NCBI RefSeq assembly: GCF_014854695.1
Contig: NZ_CP027557.1
Coordinates: forward strand, 4,154,001 to 4,218,000
Length of the DNA stretch: 64,000 nucleotides
Origin: Rhodococcus rhodochrous
GTDB lineage: Bacteria; Actinomycetota; Actinomycetes; Mycobacteriales; Mycobacteriaceae
Direction of reading: 5' to 3'
The translations under genes and the position numbers were made by a program. The notes beneath the pieces are model-generated. The model had not been told where the DNA came from. It worked only from the letters and a program-made list of their open reading frames with translations, and did not search any database. Shown here in pieces: positions 22,532-31,106 of the stretch. Position 1 is the stretch's first letter; each line of letters begins with the position of its first letter.

Positions 22532-23782
22532 GTGAAGATCGCGATGGTTGCCGGACAAGTGAATCCCCTGCTCGGTTACGGCGCGCACGCAGGTGCGCCG
22601 CCGCAAGGACTGCACGTCCACCTGGCCGAACTGTCCTCCGCCCTCGCCGGGGCCGGCCACGAGGTGGTGGTCTACACCCGCCGCGAGGACCGCGACGGCC
22701 CCGACCGGATCTCCACCCCCGGCGGATACGAGGTGGTGCAGGTACCGGCAGGACCGCCGTCCCCGCTGCGCCCCGACGAAACCGCCTCGGCAATGGGGGA
22801 ATTCGGGAGCTTTCTGGATCGGGAGTGGCGTCAGCGGCCACCGGACATCACCCACGCCCACTACTGGCTGTCGGGTCTGGCCACCCAGCTCGCCACCCGT
22901 TCGCTGGGTATTCCCACGGTTCAGACCTTTCACTCCCTCGGCACGGTCGAGCACCGCATCCGGGAGAAGACGGCGATGGACGCATCCGCGCGCGACCGAA
23001 TCCGCTTGGAGCGACTCATCGCCCGGGGCGCGACGCGCATGATCGCGACGAGTTCCGATGAGGTGTTCGAACTGGCGCGCATGGGCCTCCCCCGCACGCG
23101 GACCACAGTCGTGCCGAGCGGAGTGGACGCCGCGCACTACAGCACCGCCGCCGCTCCCGACACCACGAGGACCCGCAAGCATCGTCTGCTCGCAGCCGGC
23201 CCTCTCGAGCCGGGCTCCGGGTTCGACATCGCCATCGAAGCGCTGGCGGGCATTCCCGATACCGAACTCGTCATCGCTGCGCATCCCGCTCCCCCGTACC
23301 TGTCGCGTCGATCCGACGAGCAGGAGAAGTCCCGTCTCGTGAAGCTCGCGCGCGTACGCGGTGTGCAGGGACGCGTTCGGATCCGACGCGATGTCGGTCG
23401 GGACGAGATGCCCGGTCTGCTTCTGTCCGCCGACGCCGTGGTCTCGACTCCCTGGCACGATCCGTCGGGGATGCTCGCCCTGCAGGCGATGTCGTGTGGT
23501 CGCCCGGTGATCGCGACCGCTTCCGGAGGAATGCTCGATACCGTGCTCGACGACGCCACCGGTCTTCTCGTGCCTACCCGTTCCCCCGAGGCCGTCGCGG
23601 CAGCCGCGCGCCGGCTCCTCTCCGATGCGACGACACGCGCCACCTTCGGGATCGCCGGACGCGACCGCGTGCTCGCCCGGTACACCTGGGATCGCGTGGC
23701 GGAGGACACCCTTCGCGCCTACGAGCGGTGTGTGCCGGTTCGGCGTACTGCACACCGGACCGCACGGACCGGTGTGCAGTAG
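22532..23782 (+). CDS. GT4-family glycosyltransferase
   Basis: A retaining GT-B glycosyltransferase of about 416 aa. The N-terminal fold has MVAGQVNPLLG, GLHVHLAELSSALAGAGHEVVVYTR and DITHAHYWLSG. The C-terminal donor fold has the loop DPSGMLALQAMSCGRPVIATASGG. In the usual E-x7-E donor motif both glutamates are replaced here (Asp and Gln), which may alter sugar-nucleotide binding. Two adjacent GTG codons (22529, 22532) could start it; I chose 22532 because it keeps the nine-base distance to the -10 seen in neighbours. The product may be a compatible-solute or envelope glycoside; that is inference. Confidence 0.82.
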   Translation: MKIAMVAGQVNPLLGYGAHAGAPPQGLHVHLAELSSALAGAGHEVVVYTRREDRDGPDRISTPGGYEVVQVPAGPPSPLRPDETASAMGEFGSFLDREWRQRPPDITHAHYWLSGLATQLATRSLGIPTVQTFHSLGTVEHRIREKTAMDASARDRIRLERLIARGATRMIATSSDEVFELARMGLPRTRTTVVPSGVDAAHYSTAAAPDTTRTRKHRLLAAGPLEPGSGFDIAIEALAGIPDTELVIAAHPAPPYLSRRSDEQEKSRLVKLARVRGVQGRVRIRRDVGRDEMPGLLLSADAVVSTPWHDPSGMLALQAMSCGRPVIATASGGMLDTVLDDATGLLVPTRSPEAVAAAARRLLSDATTRATFGIAGRDRVLARYTWDRVAEDTLRAYERCVPVRRTAHRTARTGVQ

Positions 23783-23815
23783 CGCCTGTCGAACTCGGCA
23801 CATGCGCCGGAACGA

Positions 23816-24316
23816 TCAGCGACGGAAGTCCTGATCGTTCCGGTGCGCACCCGCCCCGCCGGCATCGCCGATCCGGCCCTCGCCGCCGGGCACCGAGTTC
23901 GACGTCGGCGAACCTGCCGTTCCCGGAGCCGATTCCCCGCGGTGGTCACCGCGATCGGCACGCTCTGCGGAACGGGGATCCAGTTCCTCCGCACGGCGAC
24001 GACGCTCGTCGAGTTCGGCGCGGGCCGCTTCGGCGGTACGGCGTTCGTCCTCGGAGCGAGCACGCAGCCGCTCGGCCTCGGCTGCCTTGGCTTCGGCTTC
24101 CGCCGCGACGCGGCGGGCCTCCGCTTCGGTGCGTTCTGCCGACGCGGTCCGTTGTTCGACACCGGGCCTGTTCTCTTCGACGCTGCGACGCAGACGTTCG
24201 GCTTCGGCACGCCGTCGCTCGGCACGCCGGTTGCGAAGCGTCCACACCAGCACGGCCAGCACCACCAACGCGACGACCACCGCTATCACCAGCAGAATCC
24301 AGTCGTTCGTGCTCAT
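23816..24316 (-). CDS. Membrane-anchored coiled-coil protein
   Basis: A 166-aa protein with one N-terminal membrane helix (WILLVIAVVVALVVLAVLVW) followed by a long Glu/Arg/Ala-rich coiled coil (about residues 28-125) and a disordered Gly/Ser/Pro tail. No enzyme motif is visible. A scaffold or envelope-associated role is possible. ATG 24316 has GAGGAGG upstream, and a SigF-like site lies 27 bases before it. Confidence 0.75.
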   Translation of the reverse strand: MSTNDWILLVIAVVVALVVLAVLVWTLRNRRAERRRAEAERLRRSVEENRPGVEQRTASAERTEAEARRVAAEAEAKAAEAERLRARSEDERRTAEAARAELDERRRRAEELDPRSAERADRGDHRGESAPGTAGSPTSNSVPGGEGRIGDAGGAGAHRNDQDFRR

Positions 24317-24342
24317 CTCGACCTCCTCGGGTTCACCAGCGG

Positions 24343-24368
24343 GTTCCCCCGGCTCGAAGTGACGAAAC
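24343..24368 (-). promoter_or_regulatory. SigF-like promoter for the coiled-coil protein
   Basis: On the minus strand: GTTT (AAAC at 24365-24368), 16-base spacer, GGGAAC (24343-24348). Confidence 0.5.
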
Positions 24369-24413
24369 GGGCAGGTCGGGCCGATCGGTGTATCGGAGGT
24401 GGCCCCGAACGAA

Positions 24414-24446
24414 CCGTTGCCGCCCGGGTATCCCGAACGGCAACGG
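24414..24446 (-). terminator. Hairpin downstream of the STAS gene
   Basis: A perfect 9-bp stem CCGTTGCCG (24414-24422) and CGGCAACGG (24438-24446) with a 15-base loop, 59 bases past the STAS stop. Confidence 0.45.
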
Positions 24447-24504
24447 TATGGAGGGGCGTAGCGGATTGCGTGCCACGCCGCGTAGTCGGCTCTCCCCGAG
24501 TCCC

Positions 24505-24948
24505 TCAGGTCATAGGAGCGACGGCAGCGAGCGCTGCTTCACGTGTCTTGCAGGCCTTGGCGGCGATGGCCGCATCGGCGACCCGGAGCAGCCGTTCCAC
24601 CGGCCGCCCACTCAGCAAGGCCCAGCGGACATTCAGGGCACGCGCCCGTTCGTCGAGATCGTCGAAGACCGACAACCCCGCCGCACCGAAGAATTCGACT
24701 GCTCCGAGATCGACGACCATACGGATGGATTCTTCGAGCTGCCGGTGGGTGAACGCGTGCAGAGCGTGTGCGTTACGGATGTCGATCTCACCTCGTACGT
24801 CGATCCAGACGAGGTCCGGTTCGATCTTCTGAGCACTGAACTCCGCCCCGACGACCCGCTGTGCGGGAATGTCGGACCTGATCGGCTGAGCCGACCACGT
24901 GGAAGGGGCGGAATCGACCTGTGCGGCAATTCGCTGAGGAACGGTCAT
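24505..24948 (-). CDS. STAS-domain anti-anti-sigma-factor-like protein lacking the phospho-serine
   Basis: A 147-aa protein with a C-terminal STAS domain (about residues 40-145: WIDVRGEIDIRNAHAL, VVDLGAVEFFGAAGLSVFDDL). In SpoIIAA/RsbV proteins the block reads DSSG and its serine is phosphorylated by the partner anti-sigma kinase. Here it is GAAG (Ala89-Ala90), so the switch residue is absent. It may be a constitutive anti-anti-sigma factor or respond to something else. The gene is divergent from the RsbW-sigF pair. Start ATG 24948 has GGGAAG upstream. Confidence 0.82.
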   Translation of the reverse strand: MTVPQRIAAQVDSAPSTWSAQPIRSDIPAQRVVGAEFSAQKIEPDLVWIDVRGEIDIRNAHALHAFTHRQLEESIRMVVDLGAVEFFGAAGLSVFDDLDERARALNVRWALLSGRPVERLLRVADAAIAAKACKTREAALAAVAPMT

Positions 24949-25162
24949 AGCACTTCCCAACATCGAAAATTGCAGGAAGCGCGACCGACGAGACAGGCAC
25001 AACCGGTGACCGATCGGAACCCTCCCGCAAGGGATGGCGCTTCCGTGTTCTCGGCTGTGTGCTCAACCTGTCCCCAACAGTAGTCCACCGGCCATCGGCA
25101 CTCAACACGTCGAACGTGCATTCCGGGCGTGTTGCCAACCCCCGCCCAGGTCACGGCGGATG

Positions 25163-25187
25163 GATTGAATTCGCGGTATCTGGGTAA
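25163..25187 (+). promoter_or_regulatory. Candidate SigF-like promoter of the rsbW-sigF operon
   Basis: GATT at 25163-25166, 15-base spacer, GGGTAA at 25182-25187, 68 bases upstream of the ATG. The -10 is good and the -35 is one base off GTTT. The surrounding gap 24949-25255 shows nothing else that I can assign. Confidence 0.45.
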
Positions 25188-25255
25188 TCTCTCCGACGAC
25201 CAGACAGACACGACCCGCTCGTACCCCCACTCCCCGTACTGGAGACATCAGGCTC

Positions 25256-25675
25256 ATGGCAAAATCCGCGTCGATCGAATCGGCACGCGACCACAATCCC
25301 CCGGTAGTCGAACTCCGAGTAGAGGCCCATCCCGATCAGCTCGCAGTGCTCCGAGCGGTAGCCGCTGCGATCGCGCTGCAGCACGACTTCGACCTCGATA
25401 CCGTGGCGGACGTGAAGCTCGCCGTCGACGAAGCGGCCACACGGCTGATCATGGGCGCTCCCGAGGACGCGGTTCTGGCCTGCTCCTTCCGGGCGGCCCT
25501 TCCGCTGCTGCACATCAGCCTGTCTGCCCCGACGAACGACGCATCCGCGATCGGGCAGCCGCGATCCTTCGGATGGCACGTGCTCAACTCGCTGACCGAG
25601 TCCATCTCGGTGACCAGCGACGACTCGCGCGCCACGATAGACATGTCCATCGCCGAAGGCAGCGCCGATCGGTGA
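25256..25675 (+). CDS. RsbW/UsfX-like anti-sigma factor (GHKL ATPase fold)
   Basis: A 139-aa anti-sigma factor of the serine-kinase-like HATPase_c family. ELRVEAHPDQLAVLRAVAAAIA, DVKLAVDEAATRLIMGA (N-box region, with the usual Asn replaced) and a C-terminal strand pair are visible. Mycobacterial UsfX has the same weak N-box. It should bind and hold the SigF protein encoded next. Its stop overlaps the sigF GTG start by four bases, so both are made together. The STAS gene lies divergently upstream. Confidence 0.88.
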   Translation: MAKSASIESARDHNPPVVELRVEAHPDQLAVLRAVAAAIALQHDFDLDTVADVKLAVDEAATRLIMGAPEDAVLACSFRAALPLLHISLSAPTNDASAIGQPRSFGWHVLNSLTESISVTSDDSRATIDMSIAEGSADR

Positions 25676-26454
25676 CGCGCAACACGGGTAGGTCGAGCGA
25701 CGAGTATGCCGACGTCACCGAAACGCTGAGAACGCTCCTCGCCCTCGAGGAGGACGACCCCGGTCGTGTCCGCATCCGCGACGAAGTGGTCGAGCGGTGT
25801 CTTCCGCTCGCCGAGCACATCGCCCGACGCTTCGACGGCCGTGGTGAGGCCTTCGAGGACCTGCTGCAGGTGGCGCGTCTGGGCCTGGTCAACGCGGTCG
25901 ACCGGTTCGACCCCGAACGCGGCTCGGATTTCGTCTCCTTCGCGGTCCCCACGATCATGGGTGAGGTGCGCCGGCACTTCCGCGACGCCGGCTGGGCCGT
26001 TCGTGTGCCGAGGCGCATGAAGGAACTGCATCTGTCCCTGAGCAAGGCCACCTCCGAGCTCTCCCAGCGCCTCGGACGCGCGCCCACCGCCTCCGAGCTC
26101 GCCGAGGAACTCGGCATCGATCAGGAGGAGGTGCTGCAGGGTCTCGTGGCCGGCAACGCCTACCAGACGGTGTCGGTCGACCGGTCGTCCCCGTCCGGCG
26201 ACGACGGGCTCACCCTCGCCGACACCCTCGGCGACTACGACACCGCGCTCGACGAGGTCGAGAACCACGAGGCGCTGCGACCGCTGCTCGAGGCCCTTCC
26301 GGCCCGTGAACGCACGGTCGTCCTGCTGCGCTTCTTCGGCAACATGACGCAGACGCAGATCGCCGAGCGCGTGGGTGTCTCGCAGATGCACGTGTCGCGT
26401 CTGCTCACGAAGACCCTCGCGCAGCTCCGCGAGCAGCTCGGCGACAACTTCTGA
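25672..26454 (+). CDS. sigF: Alternative sigma factor SigF (SigB/SigF/SigG type)
   Basis: A 260-aa group 3 sigma factor for stress or stationary-phase genes. Region 2 is AEHIARRFDGRGEAFEDLLQVARLGLVNAVDRFDPERGSDF, region 3 SKATSELSQRLGRAPTASELAEELG, region 4 ALPARERTVVLLRFFGNMTQTQIAERVGVSQMHVSRLL. Start is GTG 25672 within the GTGA overlap with the anti-sigma gene. About a dozen matches to the SigF promoter pattern lie within the preceding 20 kb, so most of its local neighbours look like targets. It ends two bases before a large terminator hairpin. Confidence 0.95.
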   Translation: MTRNTGRSSDEYADVTETLRTLLALEEDDPGRVRIRDEVVERCLPLAEHIARRFDGRGEAFEDLLQVARLGLVNAVDRFDPERGSDFVSFAVPTIMGEVRRHFRDAGWAVRVPRRMKELHLSLSKATSELSQRLGRAPTASELAEELGIDQEEVLQGLVAGNAYQTVSVDRSSPSGDDGLTLADTLGDYDTALDEVENHEALRPLLEALPARERTVVLLRFFGNMTQTQIAERVGVSQMHVSRLLTKTLAQLREQLGDNF

Positions 26455-26457
26455 GGA

Positions 26458-26493
26458 GTCGACGTCCCGGGTACTCGTACCCGGGACGTCGAC
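26458..26493. terminator. Large bidirectional terminator between sigF and the alcohol dehydrogenase
   Basis: A perfect 17-bp stem (26458-26474 with 26477-26493) and a 2-base loop between two convergent genes. Confidence 0.85.
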
Positions 26494-26497
26494 ACGC

Positions 26498-27556
26498 TCA
26501 GAACGTCGAGGCGTCGATCACGAACCGGTAGCGCACGTCACTGGCGACCACACGGTCGTATGCTTCGTTGATACGGTCCGCGGAGATCAGCTCGATCTCC
26601 GCCCCGATGCCGTGCTCTGCGCAGAAGTCGAGCATCTCCTGCGTGTCGGGGATGCCGCCGACATTCGATCCGGCCATCGCACGATCGTTCATCGCGAGCG
26701 AGAACGCCCGCACCGACAGCGGCTTCTCGGGCAGGCCGAGGCCGACGAGGGTGCCGTGCAGCCGCAGCAACGACAGGTAGCGGTCGAGGTCGAGGTTGAC
26801 CGAGACGGTGTTGAGGATCAGGTCGAACTTTCCGCGCAGCTCCTTGAACGTCGACTCGTCCTCGGTCGATCGGTAGTCGACCGCCCCGAAACGCAGGCCG
26901 TCGTCCCGCTTCGACAGCGAGTGGCCCAGCACGGTCACCTCCGCGCCCATCGCTGCAGCGATCTTCACACCGACGTGTCCGAGACCGCCCATGCCGATGA
27001 TCGCGACCTTGCTGCCCGGTCCCGCATTCCACCGCTTCAGCGGCGAGTACAGGGTGATTCCCGCGCACAGCAGAGGTGCCGCGGCGGCCGGGTCGAGTCC
27101 GTCGGGAATCCTCAGGACGAAGTGTTCTGTGACGACGATGTGCGTGGAGTAGCCGCCCTGGGTGACGGTGCCGTCGCGGTCGACGGAGTTGTAGGTCCCC
27201 GTCACCCGATTGGTGCAGTGCTGTTCGAATCCTGTTCGGCAGGGATCACATTCGCCACAGGAGTTCACGAAGCAGCCCACGCCGACCCGGTCTCCGACGG
27301 CGTGTTCCGTGACATCGGAACCGACGGCGGCGACGGTGCCGACGATCTCGTGACCCGGCACGATCGGGTACTTGGTCCCGCCCCATTCGTTCCGGGCGGT
27401 GTGGATGTCGGAATGGCAGATGCCGGCGAACTCGATGGCGATGAGTACGTCGAGCGGACCGAGCGCACGTCGTTCGACGGTGGTCTTCGACAGGGGCGCG
27501 TCGGGCGCGGTGGCGGCGTAGGCGGCGACGGTGGTCGTACCGGTGGTGGACGTCAT
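26498..27556 (-). CDS. Zinc-dependent alcohol dehydrogenase (AdhC / cinnamyl type)
   Basis: A 352-aa MDR-family alcohol dehydrogenase. The catalytic zinc site is GICHSDIH and GHE; the structural zinc loop holds four Cys ([15 protein letters not shown]). The Rossmann motif is [11 protein letters not shown], and the next acidic residue is replaced by GHSLSKR, pointing to NADP(H). Related enzymes reduce aldehydes broadly. Start ATG 27556 has GGAGGA. It is convergent to sigF and ends at the shared terminator; 79 bases separate its start from the metE stop upstream. Confidence 0.92.
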   Translation of the reverse strand: MTSTTGTTTVAAYAATAPDAPLSKTTVERRALGPLDVLIAIEFAGICHSDIHTARNEWGGTKYPIVPGHEIVGTVAAVGSDVTEHAVGDRVGVGCFVNSCGECDPCRTGFEQHCTNRVTGTYNSVDRDGTVTQGGYSTHIVVTEHFVLRIPDGLDPAAAAPLLCAGITLYSPLKRWNAGPGSKVAIIGMGGLGHVGVKIAAAMGAEVTVLGHSLSKRDDGLRFGAVDYRSTEDESTFKELRGKFDLILNTVSVNLDLDRYLSLLRLHGTLVGLGLPEKPLSVRAFSLAMNDRAMAGSNVGGIPDTQEMLDFCAEHGIGAEIELISADRINEAYDRVVASDVRYRFVIDASTF

Positions 27557-27581
27557 TCCTCCACAACTACTCCGCCTCACG

Positions 27582-27622
27582 ACGACGTGCACCCGCGGGG
27601 GACTCCCGCGGGGGCACGTCGT
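27582..27622 (-). terminator. Hairpin terminator after the MetE-family gene
   Basis: Outer 9-bp stem ACGACGTGC (27582-27590) with GCACGTCGT (27614-27622), with further pairing of CCCGCGGG inside, 14 bases past the stop. Confidence 0.75.
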
Positions 27623-27635
27623 CGATACGGTTCGG

Positions 27636-29936
27636 CTATCCGGCCTGATCGGACTGCTGGGCCGCCCGGCGGCGCAAGCGCCGCGCCGCAGCGACGAGAT
27701 TGCGCAGCGACGGTTCGAGCTGCCAGTGGTGACGGGTCTTGAGACCGCCGTCCGGATTGGCCCACAACCGGTCGAGTTCCACCGATTCCGCCGCTTCGGT
27801 GAGCAACTCGTCGAGCTCGTCGATGTCCGGGATCCGGGCCGACCGCGACTCGTAGACACCGGGGCCGACACCGTGGGACAGCGCGCGGTCCTTGATCGCT
27901 TCGAGCACCCAGCGGATCGAGCGCGTCGCCACGATCGCCGTGACGTCGGCGTCGAGCCGCTCGATCGCGTCGACCACCGAGGCCTGACCCGAATAGGTCA
28001 GGTGCGTGTGGATCTGCGTCTCCGGCTTCGCACCACCGGTGGCGAGACGGAAGGCGTCGACGGCCCAGTCGAGGTATTCGGCACGCCCGTCCTGGCGCAG
28101 CGGCAGCAGTTCGCGGATGGCCGGTTCGTCGACCTGGATGATCGCGATGCCCGCCCGCTCGAGATCGGCGATCTCGTCGCGGATGGCCAGTGCGAGCTGG
28201 TCGGCCGTCTCGTGGAGCGGCTGATCCTGACGCACGTAGGAACGCGCCAGCATCGTCACCGGACCGGTGAGCATGCCCTTGACCGGCTTGTCGGTCAGCG
28301 ACTGTGCGAACGAGATCCACTCGACCGTCATCGGCTTCGGACGCACGATGTCGCCGTAGAGGATAGGCGGTCGCGTGCAACGTGAACCGTAGGCCTGCAC
28401 CCAGCCGAAGTGCGTGGTGGCGAAGCCCTCCATCAGCTCGGCGAAGTACTGCACCATGTCGTTGCGTTCGTGTTCGCCGTGGACGAGGACGTCGAGACCG
28501 ATGTCCTCCTGCAGACGGATGGTGGACTCGATCTCCTCCTGGATCCGCTTGACGTACTCGTCGTACGACATCCGGCCGCGACCGAGTTCTGCTCGTGCCC
28601 TGCGGATCTCCGCGGTCTGAGGGAACGACCCCAGCGTCGCCGTCGGCACCGGCGGCAGATCCAGGCGCTTCTGCTGCGCGACGCGGCGCTCCTCGTACGG
28701 CGCGCGCACCCGATGAGCGGGAGTGACCGCGTTCAGACGTGCACGGACGGTGTGCTTCTGCTTGAAGTGCACCGACACGGGCGGCTTGCGCCACCGCTCC
28801 TCGGCTCCGGTGGTGAGCGCCTTGGCGAGGGAGACCACCTCCCCCACCTTCTGCTTCGCGAACGCGAGACGATCGGCGACGTCGCCGGGGATGTCGTACT
28901 CGACGAGCACGTCGTAGGGCACGTGCAACAGCGAGGACGAGGTCGACACGACGAGATCCGGTGCGACCGCGGCGATGGACTTCAGGTACTCGAGCGTGCG
29001 GTGGCGGTCGACCTTCCACACGTTGCGGCCGTCGACGACACCGGCGTAGATGCGCTTGCGCTTCAGTCCGGGCACGGCGGCCAGTTCGTCCGCGCTGATG
29101 CGGCCGTCGACCAGGTCCAGGCCGATCGCCTCGATCTTCGACGCGGCCAGGATCGGCAGCGCCTCACCGAGATGCCCGTACGGGCCGGTCACGAGCAGAC
29201 GCGGCCGCAGCGGAGCGTGGGAGAGCACGTCGTAGGCACGCGCGAGGGCTGCGAGCTCCTCCTCGCTGCGGTCCTCGGTGAAGGACGGCTCGTCGAGCTG
29301 CACGCAGGTCGCGCCGGCGCGGGCGAGCTGCTCGAAGAGCTTCTCGTACTCGGGGAGCAGCGCGTCGAGCAGGTCGAGGGTGCGGAAACCCTCCTTCGTC
29401 GACGTCGGCGCGACCTTCGACAGCAGCAGCAGCGAGGCCGGGCCGAGCACCACCGGACGCAGCTCGACGCCCTCGGCCTTCGCACGCTCGAACTCGTCGA
29501 GCACGGCCGCCGAGTTCAACTCGAAGACGGTGTTCTCGTCGAGTTCGGGCTGGCGGTAGTGGTAGTTGCTGCCGAACCAGCGCACCAGCTCGAGCGGCGG
29601 GAAGTCCTCGCGTCCACGGCACAGCGTGAAGTACAGATCGAGCGGGTCGAGCTCGTCGACCAGCGGACGGAACCGGTCGGGCAGCGCTCCGAACAACAGG
29701 GCGTTGTCCAGGACGTGGTCGTAGTAGGAGAACGTGTTGCCGGGTACCTGGGTCAGACCCGTGGCTGCGAGCTCGCGCCAGGTGTTCTCCTGGAGCTCGC
29801 GAGCGACCGCGACGAGTTCGTCGCGCGTGCCCTCACCGTGCCAGTAGGCCTCGAGGGCGAACTTGAGCTCGCGGCGGGGTCCGATGCGCGGGTACCCGAG
29901 GATGCTCGATCCGTATCCGTCGGCGAGAGTTGCCAT
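27636..29936 (-). CDS. MetE-family (cobalamin-independent methionine synthase-like) protein with altered zinc site
   Basis: A 766-aa two-barrel protein with the full MetE layout: N-terminal [19 protein letters not shown] and [16 protein letters not shown]-terminal [24 protein letters not shown] and GPGVYE. True MetE uses zinc held by His-x-Cys, Glu and Cys (E. coli H641, C643, E665, C726). Here His645 remains, but the aligned residues are Thr647, Val669 and Gly730. Zinc-activated homocysteine methylation is therefore not supported. Start ATG 29936 was chosen; an upstream GTG (29978) adds a poor leader. It may be a folate-linked methyltransferase with another acceptor, or an inactive paralog. 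Confidence 0.85.
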   Translation of the reverse strand: MATLADGYGSSILGYPRIGPRRELKFALEAYWHGEGTRDELVAVARELQENTWRELAATGLTQVPGNTFSYYDHVLDNALLFGALPDRFRPLVDELDPLDLYFTLCRGREDFPPLELVRWFGSNYHYRQPELDENTVFELNSAAVLDEFERAKAEGVELRPVVLGPASLLLLSKVAPTSTKEGFRTLDLLDALLPEYEKLFEQLARAGATCVQLDEPSFTEDRSEEELAALARAYDVLSHAPLRPRLLVTGPYGHLGEALPILAASKIEAIGLDLVDGRISADELAAVPGLKRKRIYAGVVDGRNVWKVDRHRTLEYLKSIAAVAPDLVVSTSSSLLHVPYDVLVEYDIPGDVADRLAFAKQKVGEVVSLAKALTTGAEERWRKPPVSVHFKQKHTVRARLNAVTPAHRVRAPYEERRVAQQKRLDLPPVPTATLGSFPQTAEIRRARAELGRGRMSYDEYVKRIQEEIESTIRLQEDIGLDVLVHGEHERNDMVQYFAELMEGFATTHFGWVQAYGSRCTRPPILYGDIVRPKPMTVEWISFAQSLTDKPVKGMLTGPVTMLARSYVRQDQPLHETADQLALAIRDEIADLERAGIAIIQVDEPAIRELLPLRQDGRAEYLDWAVDAFRLATGGAKPETQIHTHLTYSGQASVVDAIERLDADVTAIVATRSIRWVLEAIKDRALSHGVGPGVYESRSARIPDIDELDELLTEAAESVELDRLWANPDGGLKTRHHWQLEPSLRNLVAAARRLRRRAAQQSDQAG

Positions 29937-30041
29937 GTCGGCGTCGACCTTTCCCTCATGCACACCGCGCCCGTGCACCGGTGACCAGTGCTTGGAACAC
30001 TGTCGCCGGGCACGGGCGCCGTGTGCGGTGGTGCTACCTGG

Positions 30042-30938
30042 CTAGCCGGCCTTCTTGACCGTGCGGCCGTTGTCGGCGTACTCGTAGAAGCCGGCGCCCG
30101 ACTTCTTGCCGACGAGTCCCGCCTCGACCATGCGCTGCAGCAGCGGCGGGGCCGAGTACAGGGGCTCCTTGAACTCCTCGTACATGGAGTCGGCGATCGA
30201 CTTGACGGTGTCCAGACCGACGAGGTCGGTCAGGGCGAGCGGACCCATCGGGTGGGCGCAGCCCAGGACCATCGTCTTGTCGATGTCCTCCTTGGTGGCG
30301 AAGCCGGACTCGACCATCCGGATCGCCGAGAGCAGGTACGGCACCAGCAGTGCGTTGGCAATGAAACCTGCGCGATCGGAGGACCGCACGACCTGCTTGC
30401 CCAGTACGTCGGCGGCGAAGGCCTCGGCGCGCTCGGAGACGGTGGGGCTGGTCTTCAGAGTGGTGACGAGCTCGACGAGCGGGAGCACCGGCACGGGGTT
30501 GAAGAAGTGCATGCCGATGACACGTTCGGGGGCACCGGTCGCGATACCGAGCTTCATGATCGGGATCGACGAGGTGTTCGAGGCGAGCACCGCGTTGGGA
30601 TCGGTGACGATCTTGTCGAGCTCGGCGAAGATCTCGCTCTTGAGCTTCTCGTCCTCGACGACGGCCTCCACGACGAGCTGCCGATCGGCGAAGTCACCGA
30701 GATCGGAGGTGAAGCGCAGACGCCATGCGGCCTGCTCACGCTCACGCTCGGTGATCTTTCCGCTGCTCACACCCCGGTCCAGCGACCGGAGGATGCGGGC
30801 GCGTCCGGCGGCCGCGAGTTCGCGGGTCTGCTCGAACACCAGTACGTCGACATGAGCGCGTGCGCACACCTCGGCGATACCTGCGCCCATGATGCCGGCG
30901 CCGATCACGCCGACGCGCTGAATCTTTTCGCTGGTCAC
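30042..30938 (-). CDS. fadB2: 3-hydroxybutyryl-CoA dehydrogenase (FadB2-type)
   Basis: A 298-aa NAD(P)-dependent 3-hydroxyacyl-CoA dehydrogenase that interconverts acetoacetyl-CoA and 3-hydroxybutyryl-CoA in fatty acid oxidation or butanoate metabolism. The Rossmann motif is GVIGAGIMGAGIAEVCARA, with SNTSSIPI, the catalytic HFFNPVPVLPLVE block and a C-terminal dimer domain (GCAHPMGPLALTDLVGLD). GTG 30938 has AAGGAG upstream. It follows isocitrate lyase on the same strand, as I recall for Rv0467-Rv0468, so both serve growth on fatty acids. Confidence 0.93.
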   Translation of the reverse strand: MTSEKIQRVGVIGAGIMGAGIAEVCARAHVDVLVFEQTRELAAAGRARILRSLDRGVSSGKITEREREQAAWRLRFTSDLGDFADRQLVVEAVVEDEKLKSEIFAELDKIVTDPNAVLASNTSSIPIMKLGIATGAPERVIGMHFFNPVPVLPLVELVTTLKTSPTVSERAEAFAADVLGKQVVRSSDRAGFIANALLVPYLLSAIRMVESGFATKEDIDKTMVLGCAHPMGPLALTDLVGLDTVKSIADSMYEEFKEPLYSAPPLLQRMVEAGLVGKKSGAGFYEYADNGRTVKKAG

Positions 30939-31036
30939 GTCAGCTCCTTCTCGTTGTGGGGGTCGTGGCCGAGGCCGGAAGTACAGGTGCGGACCCATCG
31001 GGTACGCGCGTTTCGAACTGCTCCGGATACGCACGC

Positions 31037-31080
31037 ACCCCGCGGCAGGACATGGGGACCTGTGGATCCCGCCGCGGGGT
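31037..31080 (-). terminator. Candidate terminator after isocitrate lyase
   Basis: A 10-bp stem (31037-31046 with 31071-31080) with a 24-base loop, 27 bases past the aceA stop. The loop is large, so it may be weak. Confidence 0.4.
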
Positions 31081-31106
31081 GGTGGACCTCGGGGTGGCGC
31101 TTGTTC

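Noticed and set aside
24421..24470. SigF promoter from GGGTAT at 24426
   Set aside because: No GTTT-like -35 lies at the right distance, and no gene starts downstream on that strand; the site is inside a terminator-like hairpin.
28410..29984. A 524-codon frame opposite the MetE-family gene
   Set aside because: Leu/Val/Glu/Arg-rich antisense shadow with no motif; the MetE frame is certain.
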